Source: Sinosporangium album
GTDB lineage: Bacteria > Actinomycetota > Actinomycetes > Streptosporangiales > Streptosporangiaceae
DNA: 64,000 nucleotides
Assembly (NCBI RefSeq): GCF_900100605.1
Contig: NZ_FNCN01000002.1
Span: 322,091-386,090 of the forward strand
Direction of reading: 5' to 3'
The notes under the pieces are model-generated. The model made no database searches and had not been told where the DNA came from. It was given only the letters and a program-made list of their open reading frames with translations. Shown in pieces: positions 40,583 through 50,340 of the stretch. The position numbers were made by a program, and so were the translations under genes. Position 1 is the first letter of the stretch. Each line of letters opens with the position of its first letter.

Positions 40583-41877
40583 CCTAGTCCGGCTCCGCCG
40601 GGTGTCCGCGCCTGGGTGATCGGCTCCACCCCGGTGTGCCGGTCAGCGGGATCGGCCAGGGCCGGCCCGGCGCGTCGCCGTACGGCGGGTGCGATGGCGA
40701 GCTGGCCCGCGGCGGCCAGCACGCCCAGCGAGCCCATCGTGAGCCACAGCACCACCGGGCCGATCGACAGCAGCCACGTGCCGAGCAGCGGCGCGATGAG
40801 GGCGGAACCCGACCAGGCGAAGCCGTACAGGCCCATGTAACGGCCGCGCAGATGCGGCGGGGCCAGCGTGGCGACGATGGCGCCCGCGATGCCCGCCGTG
40901 ACGACCTCGCCGGCCGTCCAGATGACGATCGCGATGAGATATCCCGTCATGGTGGACATGAATGCGTGGAGCGCGAAGCCCACCCCGACCACGGCCATGC
41001 CGGTGGCCAGCACGAGGCTGGGGTCGCGCCGCGCCAGCCAGGGGTTGATGATCGGCTGCACGATCACGATGAGCAGTCCGTTGATCGCCATGGCCACGCC
41101 GTACTGCGCGGTGGTGAGGCCCGAGCCCAGCATGGCGAGCGGCAAGGTGCTGAACGCCTGGCTGTAGAGCATGGTGTAACCCAGCGAGAGCAGGACGAAC
41201 ACCACCATCAGCCGATCGCGCAGCACATGACCGAAACCGCCGCGCTGCGTTGCCGCAGTCGTCCGGGTCTCGGGGACCGCGAGCCACACCAGCACCCCGA
41301 AGGCGGTGGAGGCGACGGCATTGATCCAGAACAGCCAGAGGATGCCGCTCTGGGCGAGGAAGCCGCCCGCCGTCATCGACACCGCGAATCCCATGTTGAT
41401 GGCCCAGAACAGCAGGCCGTACGCCCTGGGCCGGTCGGCCGACGACACGATGTCGGCCACCAGCGCCTGCGACGCGGGCCGGTAGGCGTCCAGGGCGAGA
41501 CCCACCACGAACATCGCCGCCACGATCCCCGGCAGCGAGGTGCTGTAGCCGAGCGCCAGCATGCCGGCGGCCGAGGCCAGCATGCCGCCCGTCAGCGTCG
41601 CCCTGCGCCCGACCCGGTCGGCCAGCCAGCCGCCGATGGGCTGCGACAGCAGCGCGCCCGCGCCGAACACCGCCATCACCATGCCCGCGACGGCCAGGGA
41701 GTAGCCCCGGGCCTGCGTCAAGTAGACGCCGATGAACGGCTCGACCATGGTGCCGAGGCGGTTCAGCAGGCTGCCGCTCCACAGAACCCAGAAGGTCCTG
41801 GGCAGGCCGCCGACTCTGGACGCGAGGAAGGAGGGTTTCGAGGTGATCGTCTGGGACACACGCCCAGATTCCTTCAC
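40579..41877 (-). CDS. MFS transporter
   Basis: A 432-residue transporter with about 12 membrane segments and the loop signature GGWLADRVGRRATLTGGMLA. The sequence is of the MdtH/YfmO-like sugar or drug exporter type, with no specific substrate motif. It is translationally coupled to nadE through a GTGA overlap, so both are made from one message, though a functional link is not obvious. Confidence 0.85.
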   Translation of the reverse strand: MKESGRVSQTITSKPSFLASRVGGLPRTFWVLWSGSLLNRLGTMVEPFIGVYLTQARGYSLAVAGMVMAVFGAGALLSQPIGGWLADRVGRRATLTGGMLASAAGMLALGYSTSLPGIVAAMFVVGLALDAYRPASQALVADIVSSADRPRAYGLLFWAINMGFAVSMTAGGFLAQSGILWLFWINAVASTAFGVLVWLAVPETRTTAATQRGGFGHVLRDRLMVVFVLLSLGYTMLYSQAFSTLPLAMLGSGLTTAQYGVAMAINGLLIVIVQPIINPWLARRDPSLVLATGMAVVGVGFALHAFMSTMTGYLIAIVIWTAGEVVTAGIAGAIVATLAPPHLRGRYMGLYGFAWSGSALIAPLLGTWLLSIGPVVLWLTMGSLGVLAAAGQLAIAPAVRRRAGPALADPADRHTGVEPITQARTPGGAGLG

Positions 41878-41978
41878 AAGGCCGGAGGAGTGCGAACCGT
41901 TTAGGCAGGGCTAAATGTTCCCTATCGGGGCTGGTGAGAGGTGATACGACCCGGGTGATGGCTGGTTCCAGGTGATGT

Positions 41979-41990
41979 GGCTAAATAGCC
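41979..41990. promoter_or_regulatory. Palindrome before the ArsR-type gene
   Basis: GGCTA-AA-TAGCC, 12 bp, ending 12 bases before the GTG start, with a related GGGCTAAAT at about 41907. A possible autoregulatory operator of the winged-helix protein. Confidence 0.4.
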
Positions 41991-42001
41991 CCGTAGTGGG
42001 G

Positions 42002-42970
42002 GTGAGTGTGACCGTCGAGTGGGTTTTCGGCACCGAGGATGTGGCGCGCATCCGCTTCGCGTTCTCCCCGCTCTGGGAAGCGGTCTTCAGCCTCCGCGCC
42101 CTGCGGGACCCGGCCAGGCACTCCGTCCACCTGCCCTTCGTGCGCGCCGTACGCCCGCGCGTCGCCGCCCTCGGCCTGGGGGAGCTGCTGCACCTCATCC
42201 CGGTCGAAGGCTACGTGCCCGACTTCATCACCCCGCCTCCCATCACCCCCGTGCCCGACTTCGAGACCGACCTCGACCTCGTACGGCACGCGCCCCCCGA
42301 CCTCGTCGCCGAGGAGGTCGCCGAGGCCACCGGGCCCGGCTCGCCCGTCACCGAACGGTTCCGCACCGACCCGCGGGGCAGCATCGAAAGGGTCGTCGCC
42401 GGGTTGCGGACCTACTGGGACGAGATCTTCGCCGACCACTGGCCGCGCGTCTACGGGCTGCTGGAGGCCGACGTGCTGTGGCGTTCGCGGCGGCTCGCCA
42501 GCGGGGGCGCCCGCGAGCTGTTCGCCGACCTCAACCCCGACGTCACCTGGCGCGGCGACCGGCTGCGCGTCGTGCGGCGCTGGAACCACACCGGCGACCT
42601 CGCCGGCAAGGGCCTGCTGCTGGTGCCCACCGCCTTCCGGTGGCCGGAGGTGGCCGCCGTGGTCCATCCGTACCAGCCCATGCTGGCCTATCCGGCGCGC
42701 GGCATCGGCACCCTCTGGTTCGACGAGCCCCCGCCCGCCCCGGAGGCCCTCGCCGCCTTGCTCGGCCGTACCCGGGCGCGCGTCCTCACCGCCCTCGCCG
42801 AACCGGCCTCGACGACCGCGCTCGCCCGCAGGTTCTCCCTCACCCCGAGCGCGATCAGCCAGCACCTCGGTGTCCTCGCCGACGGCGGCCTCGTTGCCAG
42901 GCGCAGGATCGGCCGCGAGGTCGTCTACCGGCGTACCCCGGTGGGCGACGCCCTCGTGTGCGCGTCGTGA
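42002..42970 (+). CDS. ArsR-type regulator with N-terminal DUF5937-like domain
   Basis: About 322 residues. The C-terminal 80 residues form an ArsR winged helix (LTALAEPASTTALARRFSLT, PSAISQHLGVLADGGLVARR). The long N-terminal part (FSPLWEAVFSLRALRDPARH onward) is the alpha-helical domain typical of this actinobacterial regulator group. No metal-binding Cys pair is present, so metal sensing is unlikely. Start uncertain: GTG 42002 or 42008; the ATG at 41972 would overlap the palindrome. Confidence 0.8.
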   Translation: MSVTVEWVFGTEDVARIRFAFSPLWEAVFSLRALRDPARHSVHLPFVRAVRPRVAALGLGELLHLIPVEGYVPDFITPPPITPVPDFETDLDLVRHAPPDLVAEEVAEATGPGSPVTERFRTDPRGSIERVVAGLRTYWDEIFADHWPRVYGLLEADVLWRSRRLASGGARELFADLNPDVTWRGDRLRVVRRWNHTGDLAGKGLLLVPTAFRWPEVAAVVHPYQPMLAYPARGIGTLWFDEPPPAPEALAALLGRTRARVLTALAEPASTTALARRFSLTPSAISQHLGVLADGGLVARRRIGREVVYRRTPVGDALVCAS

Positions 42971-43082
42971 CCGGTTCCGGTCAGGGGACACGTAACGCAT
43001 AAGCACACCTACCCGACGTGCATGCATCCGCATTTTTCAGCGAATCTACGTGCGCTTGACCGTCGCTCCTGCTCAACCGGCC

Positions 43083-43098
43083 GTAACGTGAGCGAAAC
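43083..43098 (+). promoter_or_regulatory. GlnR-box-like element
   Basis: GTAAC-GTGAGC-GAAAC fits the a/b half of the actinomycete GlnR consensus gTnAc-n6-GaAAc. It lies about 100 bp before the glutamine-synthetase-like gene. Only one a/b pair is clear. Confidence 0.45.
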
Positions 43099-43196
43099 AA
43101 GGTTCGGGCAGACTGGAATCTGGCCAGATATGTCTGCCGCAGGCCGAGGGCGACAAAGGCGTCGATCATGACGCGGCAGTAAGTGAAGGAGTTGCC

Positions 43197-44558
43197 TTGG
43201 ACCGCCAGCAGGAGTTCGTGCTGCGCACGCTCGAAGAGCGCGACATCCGGTTCATCCGACTGTGGTTCACCGATGTCCTCGGATTCCTGAAATCGGTGGC
43301 CATCGCCCCTGCTGAGCTGGAAGGCGCATTCGCCGAGGGCATCGGCTTCGACGGCTCGGCGATCGAAGGGTTCGCCCGCGTCTACGAGTCGGACATGCTG
43401 GCCAAACCCGATCCATCGACCTTCCAGGTGCTGCCGTGGCGCAGCGAGACGCCGGGCGCGGCGCGCATCTTCTGCGACATCCTCATGCCCGACGGATCGC
43501 CCTCCCACGCCGACCCGCGCTGGGTGCTCAAGCGCACCCTCGCCAGGGCCGCCGACATGGGGTTCACCTTCTACACCCACCCCGAGATCGAGTTCTTCCT
43601 CCTCAAGAACCGCCCCAACGGCAGCGAGCGGCCCGAGCCCATCGACCCCGGCGGCTACTTCGACCACACCCCGCACAGCTCCGGGCACGACTTCCGGCGC
43701 AACGCCATCATGATGCTCGAAGCCATGGGTATCTCCGTCGAATTCAGCCACCATGAGGGCGCCCCGGGCCAGCAGGAGATCGACCTCCGCTACGCCGACG
43801 CCCTCACCACGGCCGACAACATCATGACCTTCCGGCTCGTCATGAAGGAAGTCGCCCTCGAACAGGGCATCTGGGCCTCCTTCATGCCCAAGCCCTTCAC
43901 CCAGCACCCCGGCTCCGGCATGCACACCCACATGTCCCTGTTCGAAGGCGACCGCAACGCCTTCTACGAGCCCGGCGCCGACTACCAGCTCTCCAAGATC
44001 GGCCGCTCCTTCATCGGCGGCCTCCTCAAGCACGCCGCCGAGATCACCGCCGTCTGCAACCAGTGGGTCAACTCCTACAAGCGCCTGTGGGGTGGCTCCG
44101 AGGCCATAGCCGGCGCCGGCGGCGAAGCCCCCAGCTACATCTCCTGGGGCCACAACAACCGCTCCGCCCTCGTCCGCGTCCCCATGTACAAACCCCACAA
44201 GGGCAACTCCACCCGCATCGAGTTCCGCTCGCTCGACTCCGCCTGCAACCCCTACCTCGCCTTCGCCGTCATCCTCGCCGCCGGCCTCAAAGGCATCGAG
44301 GAAGGCTACGAGATGCCGCCCGGCGCCGAAGACGACGTCTGGGCCCTCACCAGCGCCGAACGCCGCGCCCTCGGCATCAAACCCCTGCCCCAGAGCCTCG
44401 ACGAGGCCATCAGCGCCATGGAACGCAGCGAACTCGTCGCCGAAACCCTCGGCGAGCACGTCTTCGACTACTTCCTCCGCAACAAGCGCACCGAATGGGG
44501 CGAATACCGCCGCCAGGTCACCGAGTTCGAACTCGGCCGCTACCTCCCGGTCCTGTAA
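43197..44558 (+). CDS. glnA2: Glutamine synthetase family protein, GlnA2-type
   Basis: A 453-residue type I glutamine synthetase fold. It has DVLGFLKSVAIAPAELEGAF and GIGFDGSAIEGFARV at the N-terminus, EIEFFLLKN and the HEGAPGQQEID metal site, PGSGMHTHMSLF, and NNRSALVRVP. The length and N-terminus match the GlnA2 group of actinomycetes, members of which have been reported as gamma-glutamylpolyamine synthetases rather than ammonia-assimilating enzymes, so the substrate should not be assumed to be ammonia. The tyrosine adenylylation loop cannot be judged by eye. TTG start with GGAGTTGCC. glnE lies 9 kb downstream on the other strand. Confidence 0.9.
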   Translation: MDRQQEFVLRTLEERDIRFIRLWFTDVLGFLKSVAIAPAELEGAFAEGIGFDGSAIEGFARVYESDMLAKPDPSTFQVLPWRSETPGAARIFCDILMPDGSPSHADPRWVLKRTLARAADMGFTFYTHPEIEFFLLKNRPNGSERPEPIDPGGYFDHTPHSSGHDFRRNAIMMLEAMGISVEFSHHEGAPGQQEIDLRYADALTTADNIMTFRLVMKEVALEQGIWASFMPKPFTQHPGSGMHTHMSLFEGDRNAFYEPGADYQLSKIGRSFIGGLLKHAAEITAVCNQWVNSYKRLWGGSEAIAGAGGEAPSYISWGHNNRSALVRVPMYKPHKGNSTRIEFRSLDSACNPYLAFAVILAAGLKGIEEGYEMPPGAEDDVWALTSAERRALGIKPLPQSLDEAISAMERSELVAETLGEHVFDYFLRNKRTEWGEYRRQVTEFELGRYLPVL

Positions 44559-44581
44559 CCGCGGGCTGCGGAGAGAATCGA

Positions 44582-44612
44582 GGGGCGGCCCACCTTGCGC
44601 AGGGGCCGCCCC
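44582..44612. terminator. Hairpin after glnA2
   Basis: Perfect 10-bp arms GGGGCGGCCC and GGGCCGCCCC around an 11-nt loop, 24 bp after the stop. Likely terminator. Confidence 0.75.
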
Positions 44613-44850
44613 GCTTCCACGACAAAGGTCAGCGGAGAAGACCGGCGAAGGTCGCCAATGCATGGACCACGGTCATCATGCCGTCGCACACGTTCGTCGC
44701 GACGTCTGCCGCCGCGGCCGGATCCCGGACGACCAGGCACAGGGCAACCGGTGGGCGCTCTTGCTTTACTCGGGAGTTGCTTTGAACTTTCCGGGGGGTT
44801 CAGGCGTCGAAGGGAGTCACGGCATTGAGTGATGTTCCCGGGAGAGTCTT

Positions 44851-47800
44851 GTGGTTCGCGGCGCACTGGCACCTGGTGATCCTGAACGGTTGGGCGGCTA
44901 TGTGCTGGCCTCTCGTGTGGGGGAGGGCGGGCAGGGGGTTGTTTATGAGGCGTACGACGAGGCGGGGCGCCGGGTCGCGTTGAAGGTGCTGCACCCGGAG
45001 GTGGCGTCGCGGGTGAAGCGGGAGGTGACGGCGGCGGGGCGGGTGGCGTCGTTCTGTACGGCACGGCTGATCGCGGCCGATGTGGCCGGTGAGCGGCCGT
45101 TCATCGTGAGCGAGTATGTCGACGGCCCGAGCCTGGCTCGGGCGGTGGAGGAAGGCGGGGTCTTCTCCGGGGACCGGTTGATCCGGCTGGCCACGGCGAT
45201 GGCGACGGCGTTGACGGCGATTCACGAGGCGGGGGTCGTGCACCGAGACCTCAAGCCGGACAATGTGCTGCTGGGGCCGGATGGGCCGCGGGTCATCGAC
45301 TTCGGTATCGCCCGCACGAAGGAGATGTCGCTCACGCTCCCCGCCCAGGTGGCGGGCACTCCCGCGTATCTGTCGCCGGAGGCGTTGACGGACGCGGAGG
45401 TCGGGCAGCCCGCCGACGTGTTCGCGTGGGGCGCGGTGGTGGTGTTCGCGGCGACGGGCAGCAGCCCGTTCGACGCCTCCAGTGTGGGGGCGGTGCTGCA
45501 CAAGGTGCTCGCCGTGGAGCCGGACGTGTCGGTGCTTCCCGAGCCGCTCGCCGCTCTCGCCGCCGCAGCGCTCGCCAAGGACGCGGCGCGGCGTCCCACG
45601 GCGGCTCAGGTGCTGTTCGGCCTGCTCTCGGGCGGCGGTGCCGGCGGGAAGGCCGAGCCGGGGCATCTGCTCCGGGAGGGCGCGGCCGCGGCGGCGGCGT
45701 TGCCGCTGCCGGAACTGTCGGGGGCGCGCACCCCCGAGCTGGGGGAGGTCGCCGAGAGTGTGTACGCGGGGCTGGCGCCCGCGGAGCAGGCGGTCGTGCC
45801 CGATGTCATGCTGCGGATGGTGGCGCCGGGGGACGCGGGCGCGGACGGCATCCGCCGTACGGGGATCGCGGAGTTGAGCACGGCCGACCCCATGTCGATC
45901 AGCGGGGTGGTCGACGCGTTCACGCGGGCGGGGCTGCTCGTCCACGAGGAGGACGGGGTACGGCCGACGGGGGTGGCGCTGCTGCGGGCCTGGCCTCGGC
46001 TCGCGGAGTGGGTGGAGGCCGAGCGGGACGGGCTGCCGATCCACCGCAGGCTGACCGAGGCGGCGGGCCTGTGGGACGAGCACGGCCGCAAACTGGGTGA
46101 CCTCTACCAGGGGACGGCGTTGGAGCAGGCCACGGAGTGGGCCGCGACGGGCCGGCGGCACGTGAACCTGAACGCGCTGGAGACCCGGTTCCTGTCCGCG
46201 GGGGCTTCCGCCGTACGCGGGCGGGCGCGTAAACGGAGGCTGGTGACGGCGGTGCTGGCCGGGCTGCTGGTGGTGGCGATGGCGGCCGGGGGGCTGGTCG
46301 AGGTGCAGCGGCGGGAGTCGGCGGCGCAGCGCGACCTCGCGGTGGCGCGGTCGCTGGCGCTGCGCGCGGAGACGATGCGTGACGACGCCCCCGTGGTCGC
46401 GATGCGGTTGAGCGCGGCGGCGTGGGCGATCGCGCCGGACGCGTCGCAGCCGGAGATCCGCGGCGCGTTGTACGGCTCTCTCGCCCAGCCGGTCGCCTCG
46501 GTGTTCACCGCGCCCGGGACACCCGCGGCGGTGCAGGCGCTGAGCACGGACGGCACCGCCATGGTGGGCGTCGCCGACGGCACGGCCCGCGTGTGGGACG
46601 TGGCGAGCGGCCGTGAGCGCGCGGTGCTGAGGGACGTCGGCTCCGACGTCATGGCGGCGGCGCTGTCCCCGAAGGGGGCGGTGCTGGCGCTGCACCACAC
46701 CACGGGGGTCCGGCTGTGGGACGTGGTCGAGGGCCGCCCGATGGGGAAGAGGTTCGGGCCGGGGGCGAACCCGGTGTATTTCGAGCCGATCGAGTTTGAC
46801 GCGTCCGGGAGATACCTGATCCTGTCCGAGCAAAGACAGTCGGGGCCTGTGTGGCGGGTCTCCGACCGCAGGGAACTGGTGGCGCCGGGCGGTCTGACCA
46901 CGATGGCCGTCAGTCCTGACGGACGGCTCGCGCTCGCGTCGTCGGGGGATGCCACCCGCTGGTGGGACACCACGACGGGGGCCGCCGTGCCGGGCTCATT
47001 GCCGAAGCTCCTGAGCTCTCAGGCGGTGTTCAGCGGCGACGGCCGGGTCTACGCGGTGCTGGAGGAATACGACGAACAGCGTGACGACACCGTACGGCTG
47101 TGGGACATGTCCAAGCGGACCGAACTGGAGGAGATCTCCGTCGAGCCCGGCAGTAACATCGCGCTCAGCCACGACGGGACGCTCCTCGCGCTCGCGTCGG
47201 CCACGGAGATCACTGTGATGCGCACTTCCGACGGCATGGAGGTGCTGCGGCAGCCGGTCGACGCCGACGATATCGCCCGTCCCAGGTTCAGCGACGACGG
47301 ACGGCTCGTCCACGTGTCGCGCCTGGGGGGCAGCGTCGTGTCGCTGCGGATTCCGCGGGCCGCCGCGATGCTCTCCCCGCGAGGTACACCGGGCAGCGTC
47401 GCGATGGCCGCGGGCGGCGGCGCGGTGGCGCTGGAGTACAAGGGCACGGTGTCGACGTTCCTCACCGCCGCGGGCAGACCGGCGGGCCCCGCCGTACGGG
47501 TGACCAGAATGGCCAACGGTGTCAACGCCATGGCTTTGAGCCCGGATGGACGGGTGCTCGCGGTAGGGGGATTCCGCACGAGGGGCAGGCCCGAAGTGGT
47601 CTTGATCGATACGGCCGCCGGGAGGGTCACAGGGGCGTTCCCGCTGCTGAAGCGGGATATGGAGGGTGTCGCGGGCATGGCGTTCGCCTCGGACGGAGTC
47701 ACTCTGGCCGTGTCCGAGATGATGGTGGGGGACGGAGCCGCGCCCACCACCGTGGAGCTGTGGAACACCCGCACGCGTCAAGGCAGGTCGGTGAAGGATG

Positions 47801-48390
47801 CCGGAGGCTCCGAACTGGCCTTCAGCCCCGACGGGAGCCGGCTGCTCACCCCGCTGGACCCCCACGCCGTCATGGTCGACACCCGGTCCGCTCGGGTCAT
47901 GCCGTGGCCTGGTGGGCATGCGCCTCTCACCAGGGGGATGGGGCCGCTGGCGTTCCGCGGGGACGGCAAGGTCGTCGTGCTGCCCGACCGCAAGACCGTC
48001 GACCTGTGGGACACGGCCTCGTGGAAACCGCAGGGCCGTAGGGTGACGAGGCCCGGTGACCACGAGGTCGAGTCGGCGGTGTTCCTGGACGACGGGCGCA
48101 CTCTGGCGGTGGCCATGGGGAACAAGGCCCAGCTGTGGGATGTGGACACCGGCCGCACCTTGGCGACCATTCCGCTGCCGGAGCAGGACAACACGATCGC
48201 GGCGGACGCCGGAGCGCTGCATGTTCTCAGTGCTGGGGGAGCGCTCACCTCCCACATCGTCGACCCGGCGCGGGCGGCCCGGGCGGTGTGCGAACGGGCC
48301 GGAGGCGGGTTCAGTGAGGCTGATTGGCAGCGCCACGTGCCCGAGGCCCCCTATCGTGACATCTGCGCTGATGCTCGTGACGCTACGTGA
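44851..48390 (+). CDS. Membrane Ser/Thr kinase with C-terminal WD40-like propeller
   Basis: A 1179-residue protein. The kinase domain spans residues about 15-275: GEGGQGVVYEAYD glycine loop, Lys45 (VALKVLHPE), HRDLKPDN (131-138) and DFG (150-152). Residues about 290-455 resemble the winged-helix/TPR-like segment found in actinobacterial nSTAND/WD40 proteins (STADPMSISGVVDAFTRAGL, HRRLTEAAGLWDE). One membrane helix lies at about 461-487, followed by repeated beta-propeller blades (ALSTDGTAMVGVADGTARVW; MAVSPDGRLALASSG; MALSPDGRVLAVGG; LAFSPDGSRLL). It probably senses an external or envelope signal and phosphorylates cytosolic targets. Confidence 0.88.
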   Translation: MVRGALAPGDPERLGGYVLASRVGEGGQGVVYEAYDEAGRRVALKVLHPEVASRVKREVTAAGRVASFCTARLIAADVAGERPFIVSEYVDGPSLARAVEEGGVFSGDRLIRLATAMATALTAIHEAGVVHRDLKPDNVLLGPDGPRVIDFGIARTKEMSLTLPAQVAGTPAYLSPEALTDAEVGQPADVFAWGAVVVFAATGSSPFDASSVGAVLHKVLAVEPDVSVLPEPLAALAAAALAKDAARRPTAAQVLFGLLSGGGAGGKAEPGHLLREGAAAAAALPLPELSGARTPELGEVAESVYAGLAPAEQAVVPDVMLRMVAPGDAGADGIRRTGIAELSTADPMSISGVVDAFTRAGLLVHEEDGVRPTGVALLRAWPRLAEWVEAERDGLPIHRRLTEAAGLWDEHGRKLGDLYQGTALEQATEWAATGRRHVNLNALETRFLSAGASAVRGRARKRRLVTAVLAGLLVVAMAAGGLVEVQRRESAAQRDLAVARSLALRAETMRDDAPVVAMRLSAAAWAIAPDASQPEIRGALYGSLAQPVASVFTAPGTPAAVQALSTDGTAMVGVADGTARVWDVASGRERAVLRDVGSDVMAAALSPKGAVLALHHTTGVRLWDVVEGRPMGKRFGPGANPVYFEPIEFDASGRYLILSEQRQSGPVWRVSDRRELVAPGGLTTMAVSPDGRLALASSGDATRWWDTTTGAAVPGSLPKLLSSQAVFSGDGRVYAVLEEYDEQRDDTVRLWDMSKRTELEEISVEPGSNIALSHDGTLLALASATEITVMRTSDGMEVLRQPVDADDIARPRFSDDGRLVHVSRLGGSVVSLRIPRAAAMLSPRGTPGSVAMAAGGGAVALEYKGTVSTFLTAAGRPAGPAVRVTRMANGVNAMALSPDGRVLAVGGFRTRGRPEVVLIDTAAGRVTGAFPLLKRDMEGVAGMAFASDGVTLAVSEMMVGDGAAPTTVELWNTRTRQGRSVKDAGGSELAFSPDGSRLLTPLDPHAVMVDTRSARVMPWPGGHAPLTRGMGPLAFRGDGKVVVLPDRKTVDLWDTASWKPQGRRVTRPGDHEVESAVFLDDGRTLAVAMGNKAQLWDVDTGRTLATIPLPEQDNTIAADAGALHVLSAGGALTSHIVDPARAARAVCERAGGGFSEADWQRHVPEAPYRDICADARDAT

Positions 48391-48511
48391 GACTCGCAGG
48401 GCTGAAGTGCCATGCGAGCACGGCGGACGCGATGCCCTCGGGTAAAATCGGCGCCTATCTCAATAGAGACTGCGACATATCGCCATGTGCGGCGATAGTG
48501 GGAGGTCGAGT

Positions 48512-49240
48512 ATGACGACGGCTGCAGGGCTGCAGACCGTATTGACCGTTCCGGCGCGCTTCCGCGGCCCAGAGGGGTCGGCGAACGGCGGCTGGATCGC
48601 GGGAACGGTCGCGGAGGCGTTGACAGAGGGCGGCTGCGAATCCGCAGTCGAGGTCACACTTCATGCCCCTACGCCGCTCGAAACCGAGCTCAGTCTCGAT
48701 CAGGTGGCCAACACGGTCACGGTGTCCGACGGTGAACGCCTCCTCGTCGAGGCCATCCCCGTGGCCGAGCGCCTCAGCGGGCCGGACTTCGTGCCGTTCA
48801 ACGATGCCGCGAAGGCGGAGGCGGGGTTCCCCGGCCTCGTCGACCACGCGATCGCCGGCTGCTTTGCCTGCGGTCTGCGCGAGCCCGGTGACGGCCTGCG
48901 CATCTTCCCCGGCAAGGTCGACGGCAGCGGGCTGTTCGCCGCTGGCTGGCGGGTGCCGTTCACGGTGTCCGACGACGACGGCAACGTGCCCGCCTCGATC
49001 GTGTGGGCCGCGCTCGACTGCGTCACCGGCTGGGCTCACTTCCAGCCCGGTGAGTCGGCCCTCCTCGGCCGCCTCACCGCCCAGACGCACCGCCGCGTGT
49101 TCCCCGGCGGGACCTACTCCGTCGTGGCCCGCGCAACCGGGCGGGAGGGGCGCAAACTCTTCGGTGAGAGCGCCATCTACGAAGGGGACGGCACTCTCGT
49201 CGCCGCGGCTCGTGCGACCTGGATCGTTCCCAAAGCCTGA
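48512..49240 (+). CDS. Hotdog-fold thioesterase-like protein
   Basis: A 242-residue protein with two hotdog-like halves. The first begins FRGPEGSANGGWIAGTVAEA and the second has CFACGLREPGDGLRIFPGKV, then VWAALDCVTGWAHF and LLGRLTAQTHRRV. It is similar to acyl-CoA thioesterase-like proteins of actinomycetes. ATG 48512 follows GGGAGG; an upstream ATG at 48485 lacks a site. It faces the quinone-oxidoreductase gene in the same direction. Substrate unknown. Confidence 0.7.
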   Translation: MTTAAGLQTVLTVPARFRGPEGSANGGWIAGTVAEALTEGGCESAVEVTLHAPTPLETELSLDQVANTVTVSDGERLLVEAIPVAERLSGPDFVPFNDAAKAEAGFPGLVDHAIAGCFACGLREPGDGLRIFPGKVDGSGLFAAGWRVPFTVSDDDGNVPASIVWAALDCVTGWAHFQPGESALLGRLTAQTHRRVFPGGTYSVVARATGREGRKLFGESAIYEGDGTLVAAARATWIVPKA

Positions 49241-49353
49241 CGTGTCGAGACGTGTTCGCACTTGACCTCAAGCTAACTTGAGTTCCTAGGGTCCGTGGTG
49301 TGTCCCTCTCGCGAGGCGAGGGCACACCGCGTCCCCTAGTCACGGAGGTCACG

Positions 49354-50334
49354 ATGCGCGCCATCCGACTGCACACCTTCGGCCCGGCCGAAAACCTCAC
49401 ATACCAGGAGGTTCCCGACCCGGTGCCCGGACAAGGCGCAGTGCGGATCCGGGTCGAGGCCAGCGGAGTGCACCTCCTCGACACCACCCTGAGAAAAGGC
49501 TTCGCGGCCGGCCCCCTGCCCGTGTCCGACCTGCCCATGACCCCGGGCCGGGAGGTGGCGGGCACGGTCGACGCCGTCGGCTCCGACGTGGACAGCGGGT
49601 GGATCGGCCGGCGGGCCGTCGCCCACCTCGGCCCCGCCAGCGGCGGCTACGCCGAACAGGCCCTCGCCGCCGCCACCTCCCTGCACGAGATCCCCGCGCA
49701 TCTCGACGCCGCCGCGGCCGTCGCCATGATCGGCACCGGCCGTACGGCTGTCGCCATCCTCGACGTCACGGCGCTCACCTCGCAGGACACCGTCCTCGTC
49801 ACCGCCGCCGCCGGAGGGCTCGGCAACCTGTTCGTCCAAGCCGCCAAGGCCGTGGGCGCCACCGTCGTCGGCGTGGCCGGAGGAGCCGACAAGGTCGAAC
49901 GTGTCCAGCGGCTCGGCGCCGACGCCGCCGTCGACTACCTCGCCTCCGACTGGCCGGGAAAGGTCACCGAGGCGCTCGACGGGCGCGGCATCACCGTCGT
50001 CATGGACGGTGTGGGCGGGGCCCTCGGCCGTACCGCCATGGAGCAGCTCGACGTCGGCGGCCGGCTCGTGCTGTTCGGCTACAGCTCCGGGGCGATCACG
50101 CCCTTCACCTCCGAAGACCTCGCCGAACGCGGCCTCAGCGCCACCTGGGCGCTGCGCCCCCGCCTCATGCGCCGCCCCGGAGCCATGCGCGACCTCGAAA
50201 CCCGCGCTCTGGCCAAGGCCGCCGCCGGAGAACTGACACCCCTCACCACCCGCTTCCCTTTGGAAAAGGCCGCCGAGGCCCACCGGGCCCTCGAAGGACG
50301 CGCCACCGCCGGGAAAGTCGTGCTCATGCCGTGA
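49354..50334 (+). CDS. NADPH:quinone oxidoreductase-like MDR protein
   Basis: A 326-residue medium-chain reductase without catalytic zinc. The N-terminus is MRAIRLHTFGPAENLTYQEV, and the nucleotide fold has VTAAAGGLGNLFVQAAKAVG near residue 150, followed by GADAAVDYLASDWPG and VVMDGVGG. Typical of QOR/zeta-crystallin-like enzymes that reduce quinones or enones with NADPH. The start ATG 49354 is the first with alignment to family N-termini; the preceding 54 bases in frame lie in the promoter region. Confidence 0.88.
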   Translation: MRAIRLHTFGPAENLTYQEVPDPVPGQGAVRIRVEASGVHLLDTTLRKGFAAGPLPVSDLPMTPGREVAGTVDAVGSDVDSGWIGRRAVAHLGPASGGYAEQALAAATSLHEIPAHLDAAAAVAMIGTGRTAVAILDVTALTSQDTVLVTAAAGGLGNLFVQAAKAVGATVVGVAGGADKVERVQRLGADAAVDYLASDWPGKVTEALDGRGITVVMDGVGGALGRTAMEQLDVGGRLVLFGYSSGAITPFTSEDLAERGLSATWALRPRLMRRPGAMRDLETRALAKAAAGELTPLTTRFPLEKAAEAHRALEGRATAGKVVLMP

Positions 50335-50340
50335 CCGCGG

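Noticed and set aside
38771-40840. 689-residue plus-strand open frame
   Set aside because: Antisense of nadE, which has complete catalytic motifs.
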